Below, piece by piece: positions 6,899-10,969 of a DNA stretch of 10,969 nt. The notes beneath the pieces were generated by a model, which saw nothing but the letters and a program-made list of their open reading frames with translations, ran no database searches and had not been told where the DNA came from. This DNA is from Bacteroidota bacterium (lineage in GTDB: Bacteria; Bacteroidota; Bacteroidia; Chitinophagales; Chitinophagaceae), in assembly GCA_023390215.1 (NCBI GenBank), contig JAEWDG010000131.1, positions 1 through 10,969 of the forward strand. The letters run 5' to 3'. The translations under genes and the position numbers were made by a program. Every line of letters starts with the position of its first letter. The stretch's first letter is position 1.

Positions 6899-7389
6899 TT
6901 GTTTTTTTCAATGGATTCCATGCAATCTTTTTCCGCGTTGGTCAACATGAGTGATGAAAACTGCCCCGCTTTCAAACCGGAGCGATCCAGTTCACGAACA
7001 AGATCTTTCAATTGATCTGCCTGATTGTTACCGGATTGTTTTATGATAACCATTAATTCATCGCCATACTGTTGTTTTGCTTTCTGCAGATCAAAGGCGA
7101 CTTCAACCAGAACGCCTTTTTTTATTTTAGAACAATCATTGCCGGTAAAATAATAATAGCCTTCCGGTTCTGCAGCGATGATTGTGAAACTTTTTTCACT
7201 CAGCAGGCTTAGCCCTTTTTCATCCAATGCTCTTTCGGCAGTTTCTTTCTGCATTTCTCTCTGCTGCAACGCGGTGATCAGGTTCCTGAGGTCCTGCCTG
7301 TCGTCTTCATCCTGTTTTTTTATTATGAACCACCATATTGCACTTGCAATGAGTGAACCCATAAAAATGCCGAGGATAAACTGTTTCAT
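6895..7389 (-). CDS. Small single-pass membrane protein with a possible ExbD-like domain
   Basis: This 164-residue protein has no family that I recognise with certainty. Residues 4-23 (FILGIFMGSLIASAIWWFII) form one membrane segment, followed by KK and an acidic patch DEDD. Residues 27-65 are rich in Gln, Glu, Arg and Leu and probably form a coiled coil. The C-terminal part (about 66-164) has the shape FTIIAAEPEGYYYFTGND, a spacer, ELMVIIKQSG, then an amphipathic helix. This recalls the divergent ExbD/TolR periplasmic domain of Bacteroidota (strand, YYY-G, then VxIKP, then LDxM-like helix). The Asp that ExbD carries in its membrane segment is missing, so it should not be a proton-channel subunit. 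Two cysteines (86, 156) could form a disulfide if the domain is periplasmic. The ATG at 7389 is preferred over an in-frame TTG at 7395. It lies 21 bases after the VWA gene and overlaps the AAA+ gene by 4 bases. Confidence 0.7.
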   Translation of the reverse strand: MKQFILGIFMGSLIASAIWWFIIKKQDEDDRQDLRNLITALQQREMQKETAERALDEKGLSLLSEKSFTIIAAEPEGYYYFTGNDCSKIKKGVLVEVAFDLQKAKQQYGDELMVIIKQSGNNQADQLKDLVRELDRSGLKAGQFSSLMLTNAEKDCMESIEKNK

Positions 7390-7410
7390 AGGCAAACTTA
7401 CCGGAGAATC

Positions 7411-8508
7411 TTAGAAAACAGTTTTGGATTTTCCACTTTCAAAATCGCGGAAAACAAAGGCGCCCAACTTATCGAGACCTGCAAAAAATGCCTTGCCATT
7501 ATTTGCTTCCGTAAATTCCGTAACAAATCTTTGTAAATAGGGGTCTGATGCGATCATGAAAGTTGTAACCGGTATTTTTAATTTCTTGCACTGTGTGGCC
7601 AGGCTCAAACACCGGTTGAATATTTTCCTGTCGACGCCGAAACTGTTCTTGTAATATTTTCTCCCGATTTTCAGGCATGTGGGTTTGCCATCTGTGATCA
7701 TAAAGATTTGCCTGTTGGGATTTCTCCTCCGTTTCAGGATATCCATTGCCAACTCGAGGCCTGCTACGGTATTTGTGTGATAAGGTCCCACCTGCAGATA
7801 AGGAAGGTCTTTTATTTCGATCGGCCATGCGTCATTGCCGAATACCACGATATCCAGTGTGTCTTTGGGATAACGTGTTTTTATCAGTTCACTGAGCGCC
7901 ATGGCAACTTTTTTCGCCGGCGTGATGCGATCCTCTCCATACAAGATCATAGAATGGGAAATATCAATCATCAAAACTGTAGAGGTCTGCGTTTTGAAAT
8001 CCGTTTCCCTGATCTCCAGGTCATCTTCCTGCATGCGGAACATATCAATGCCATGGTTGATCTGCGCGTTCCTTAATGAAGCGGTGAAATCTATCTGCTC
8101 CATCGTATCACCAAAACGGTAGGGACGGGTCTCCGGATTTATTTCGTCCCCCATTCCTGGCTTGAAGGTCTGGTGGTTGCCGGATTTTGTCTTCTTTAAC
8201 TTTCCGAATATTTCTTCCAGGCTTTTTTGCCTGATACCCTGCTCTGTTTTACGCGTTATTTTTATTCCGCCTTTTTCACGATCCTCTTCTATGTATCCTT
8301 TTTCTTTCAGCTCTTCTAAAAAATCACCGATACCATAGTCATCGTCGGTGAGCTGATATTGTTGATCAAGCTGGTTCAGCCAGTGCATGGCTTCACTAAA
8401 ATCCCCCGAAGTATAGGTAAGCAGCTCTGTGAACAGATCCAGCAATTGCTGAAACTTGCTCTTTGTGTTTTCTGATGGATCGAACCTGCTGAATTGAAAG
8501 CTGCGCAT
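7411..8508 (-). CDS. VWA-domain protein, partner of the AAA+ ATPase (COG4867-type)
   Basis: This is a 365-residue protein with no signal peptide or membrane segment, so it is probably cytoplasmic. Residues 61-104 (GDFLEELKEKGYIEE onward to GIRQKSLEEIFGKL) look like a winged-helix-type region. A conserved link with RPYRFGD (128-134) and the TASLRNA segment follows. From about residue 175 there is a von Willebrand factor A domain with a complete MIDAS metal site: DISHS (182-186), a Thr in HTNT (245-247) and Asp273 in ITDGKP. The family is known for pairing with COG1239-type AAA+ ATPases, and such an ATPase lies two genes downstream in the same operon. By analogy with ChlD and ViaA, it probably carries or selects the substrate that the ATPase acts on. 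The start at 8508 gives MRSFQFSRFD, typical of the family. No clear promoter was seen between it and the terminator upstream. Confidence 0.85.
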   Translation of the reverse strand: MRSFQFSRFDPSENTKSKFQQLLDLFTELLTYTSGDFSEAMHWLNQLDQQYQLTDDDYGIGDFLEELKEKGYIEEDREKGGIKITRKTEQGIRQKSLEEIFGKLKKTKSGNHQTFKPGMGDEINPETRPYRFGDTMEQIDFTASLRNAQINHGIDMFRMQEDDLEIRETDFKTQTSTVLMIDISHSMILYGEDRITPAKKVAMALSELIKTRYPKDTLDIVVFGNDAWPIEIKDLPYLQVGPYHTNTVAGLELAMDILKRRRNPNRQIFMITDGKPTCLKIGRKYYKNSFGVDRKIFNRCLSLATQCKKLKIPVTTFMIASDPYLQRFVTEFTEANNGKAFFAGLDKLGAFVFRDFESGKSKTVF

Positions 8509-8546
8509 ATAGTAATTTACTTAACAAGCCGGGAAAATAAAAGTTG

Positions 8547-8574
8547 AAAAAAAATCCCGGCATTTGCCGGGATT
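8547..8574 (-). terminator. Rho-independent terminator of the GT117 gene
   Basis: AATCCCGGC (8553-8561) and GCCGGGATT (8566-8574) form a nine-base perfect stem with a four-base loop. Read on the minus strand, the stem is followed by eight T residues (8554-8547, two of which belong to the stem). It begins 11 bases after the stop codon of the glycosyltransferase gene and is the strongest terminator in the window. It separates that gene from the VWA operon on the same strand. Confidence 0.88.
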
Positions 8575-8584
8575 CGTATTAAAA

Positions 8585-10969
8585 TTACTGACTATCTTTT
8601 CCATCACCTTGTACCGGTTGGGTTTGCACAGGTTTAGTTGATTCGTCTACCGGAGGTGTATTTGAGAATTGCTGTTCCAAAGCATTGAGCGCTTTTAGTA
8701 AGCCTGCATTACGGTCAGATTCATTACTCAATGCGTTTTGCCGTTGTTCGGAAAGTGATTCGTAATAAGCCTGTTGCTGACTCATATCTTTTCTCAGCCT
8801 TCCTGTGATTTTTCTTGCAAGGGTAGTGTCACCCGCACGGTAGGCCGCATAGACCAGTTGTAAAGATATCTGGTTATGTTGCTGACCCCGGCTGGGCATT
8901 CCATACGGCATATTTTCCTCCAGGATATTATCATCGAGACGATGCAGGAGTTTTTTTGCCTCTTCTTTTTTGTCATTATCCGCGAGGTTGCCCGCGGCCT
9001 GCGCGAAGGCAAGGCGGATACTGTTCAGATGCCTGCGGTTTTCTTCATCGAAATATACACCTGGCGTATTCGCATTTCCGAACACAAATTTGTTCATCAT
9101 CTTATCAAATACCCATTTTTCATTTACATCAGACTGCATAACAGGAACAAGCCTGTAGGTAAGGCCATCCTGTCTCAGATAAGATTGGAATCCAAGTTCA
9201 CCATAAGGTGAAGTAAAATATATCGGACGTTTCCATTTATTTGAAGCGATGATATTCAGAATGGCAGCATCATTCTTATAAAGTACATTCTTCGGGATAT
9301 CGAAACGCATTTCTGAAACCACACTATCTTCAGGATTAACCGTTCCGTTTGATTTAACCAGATTAAGATCAACGGGAACTGATACTTTTTTAGATGGAAA
9401 CACATTGAGTGGATTTCCATCACGGCTCTGTTCCATTTTTGATGGGTCATCACTCCCCGCATAATCCTTCATCATTGTGTACAGATCCATATATTGATTC
9501 GGATCAACGCCGGTTCGCGGTGCATAATAAATGATATCCCTGGTTGGCCCTTCGATCTGCGCCGGTGCCCAGATCGGATCGATCGGGTCGCTTCCATTCA
9601 CTTTATATCTTAACTGGTTAATATACCAGTCGGTACCCAACAGACTGCTGTTGATCACGCGTACATCAGGCCTGATGCCCTGCACTTCCTGCGCATACCA
9701 CAAAGGATAGGTATCATTATCACCGAATGAGATCAGTATCGCGTTGGGCGCGCAACTTTCCAGGTAGTCAATAGCCAGATCTCTTGCCAGCGTCTTTTTA
9801 CTCCGGTCATGGTCATCCCATTCCTGGCTGGCCATAATAACCGGAACCAGTAACAGACATACGATACCGGCGACCAGGTAACTCGAAGCTTCTTTTTTCA
9901 AAGCTGAACGTAATAATTCTGCCACATATAATACCCCCAGACCGATCCAGATGGCGTATGCATAGAATGAACCTACATACGCATAATCACGTTCACGTGG
10001 CTGGTTGCCCGCCTGATTAAGGTATAAACAAATGGCGATACCGGTGAAGAAGAAAAGCAAACCCGTTACCAATGCATCACGCTTATCTTTTTTGATCTGA
10101 AAGGCCAGACCTAAAACGCCCAGTATAAAAGGCAATGCGAATAATTTATTATTGGCTTTGTTTTCTTTCAAACTGTCGGGCATCATATCCTGATTACCCA
10201 GCCTTGCATTATCAAAGAAACCTATTCCTGTTTTCCAGTTACCATCTCTCACATTGCCCGGGCTTACACCCTGGATGTCGTTTTGCTTTCCTGCAAAATT
10301 CCACATGAAATATCTCCAGTACATCCAGTTAATCTGGTAGCCCATAAAGAAACTGATGTTGTCGGCCATTGTTGGTTTACTGGTCCAATTTCCTTTTTCG
10401 TCCTTGTCGATATTGGCCCATGATGCATAATAGTCCGCGTGGCCCTGATCATTGCTTGCATCCCACATACGCGGGAAAAAATGCATGTCTTCAGGAGCAT
10501 ATACATATTTAACCTTACGGCCGTTTTTCTCGTAGCGGCCATTTGATTTAATGTAAATTTCTTCTGTGTTCACTTCCTGTACATCGGCAGTGAAGTCCTG
10601 TCCGTAAAGAATTGGCCAGTCGCCATACTGATCGCGGCTTACATACCCTACGAGACTCACTGGATTATCCACGTTGAACATATCCACGGAGGGGTCTGCG
10701 CTGCTGCGGATCATGGTTGTGAAATATGTAGAGTAACCTAAAAGCATAAACGCAAAACTCCAGAGGCCCAGCTTCAGGAAATTCCAGTCGTTTTTGTCTG
10801 CAACGCGCAGACCGAAATAGATCAGTACGCCGATCAGTATAAAGAAGAAACCAAAACCCCAGAAGAATGGTGTACCGAAACTGTTTACAAAAAGAACATC
10901 CATAGAGCCCGCCATTTTGATGGACCAAACGATCACCGCTTTTTGAACCACACCCGTAATGATACAGCC
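8585..10969 (-). CDS. Glycosyltransferase family 117 / DUF2723 membrane protein, C-terminal part
   Basis: The frame is open to the right edge, so the true start lies outside; about 794 residues are visible. The product belongs to the DUF2723 family, related to TMEM260 and classed as GT117, with a protein O-mannosyltransferase role inferred from the eukaryotic relative. Its N-terminal GT-C catalytic part, with the DCGEF-type motif, should lie in the missing 5' region. Counting from the codon at 10951, membrane segments are seen near residues 28-50, 59-80, 268-285, 293-311, 328-346 and 356-375. The family signatures NQPRERDYAY (316-325) and GDNDTYPLWYAQEVQGIRPD (410-429) are intact. The soluble C-terminal part, from about 380, probably lies in the periplasm and ends in a Pro/Gln-rich tail. 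It has its own terminator and is not in the VWA operon unless there is readthrough. The substrate is not shown by the sequence. Confidence 0.88.
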   Translation of the reverse strand, partial: GCIITGVVQKAVIVWSIKMAGSMDVLFVNSFGTPFFWGFGFFFILIGVLIYFGLRVADKNDWNFLKLGLWSFAFMLLGYSTYFTTMIRSSADPSVDMFNVDNPVSLVGYVSRDQYGDWPILYGQDFTADVQEVNTEEIYIKSNGRYEKNGRKVKYVYAPEDMHFFPRMWDASNDQGHADYYASWANIDKDEKGNWTSKPTMADNISFFMGYQINWMYWRYFMWNFAGKQNDIQGVSPGNVRDGNWKTGIGFFDNARLGNQDMMPDSLKENKANNKLFALPFILGVLGLAFQIKKDKRDALVTGLLFFFTGIAICLYLNQAGNQPRERDYAYVGSFYAYAIWIGLGVLYVAELLRSALKKEASSYLVAGIVCLLLVPVIMASQEWDDHDRSKKTLARDLAIDYLESCAPNAILISFGDNDTYPLWYAQEVQGIRPDVRVINSSLLGTDWYINQLRYKVNGSDPIDPIWAPAQIEGPTRDIIYYAPRTGVDPNQYMDLYTMMKDYAGSDDPSKMEQSRDGNPLNVFPSKKVSVPVDLNLVKSNGTVNPEDSVVSEMRFDIPKNVLYKNDAAILNIIASNKWKRPIYFTSPYGELGFQSYLRQDGLTYRLVPVMQSDVNEKWVFDKMMNKFVFGNANTPGVYFDEENRRHLNSIRLAFAQAAGNLADNDKKEEAKKLLHRLDDNILEENMPYGMPSRGQQHNQISLQLVYAAYRAGDTTLARKITGRLRKDMSQQQAYYESLSEQRQNALSNESDRNAGLLKALNALEQQFSNTPPVDESTKPVQTQPVQGDGKDSQ

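Noticed and set aside
7390..7395. TTG start for the small membrane protein
   Set aside because: It would add only two residues before a good ATG, and TTG starts are rarer.
1..10969. CRISPR array, tRNA, rRNA, insertion sequence or phage remnant
   Set aside because: No regular spaced repeats, cloverleaf, rRNA-like sequence, transposase or terminal inverted repeats were seen on either strand.

Overview
The window looks like a chromosomal segment of a Bacteroidota bacterium, most likely near Chitinophagaceae; the family-level placement is inference. The support is: a large membrane glycosyltransferase of the DUF2723/GT117 type with Bacteroidota signature motifs; promoters that fit the Bacteroidota TAnnTTTG -7 box rather than TATAAT; almost no Shine-Dalgarno sequences; and ribosomal proteins of Bacteroidota type. 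No mobile element, CRISPR array, tRNA or rRNA was seen, and no reading frame appears broken.

Layout. (1) 1-742, minus strand: ribosomal proteins L21 (rplU) and L27 (rpmA), then the first 14 codons of a Lys/Ala-rich basic protein that runs off the left edge. A strong rplU promoter lies within two inverted repeats. (2) 743-891: a divergent intergenic region with promoters in both directions. (3) 892-5135, plus strand: a tight three-gene operon of a PlsC-like acyltransferase, the replication restart helicase PriA (overlapping by 8 bases) and the cell wall enzyme MurB (1-base gap). (4) 5136-5377: a convergent intergenic region with a palindrome, a rho-independent terminator and a short AATCtg-type quasi-repeat. 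(5) 5378-8508, minus strand: a three-gene operon of a VWA-domain protein, a small membrane-anchored protein and a MoxR/Mg-chelatase-like AAA+ ATPase. (6) 8585 to the right edge, minus strand: the C-terminal part of a GT117/DUF2723 membrane protein, ending in a strong terminator.

How the genes may work together. The plsC-priA-murB run links membrane lipid synthesis, replication restart and peptidoglycan precursor synthesis in one growth-related transcript. The VWA-membrane-AAA+ cassette is the least understood part. AAA+/VWA pairs act as ATP-driven chaperone or insertase machines (MoxR/VWA, ChlI/ChlD, RavA/ViaA). Here a small single-pass protein, whose C-terminal part resembles a divergent ExbD periplasmic domain, sits between the partners and is joined to the ATPase gene by an ATGA overlap. 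It may tether the machine to the inner membrane. This is the best candidate in the window for an undescribed system, but it rests on pattern reading only.
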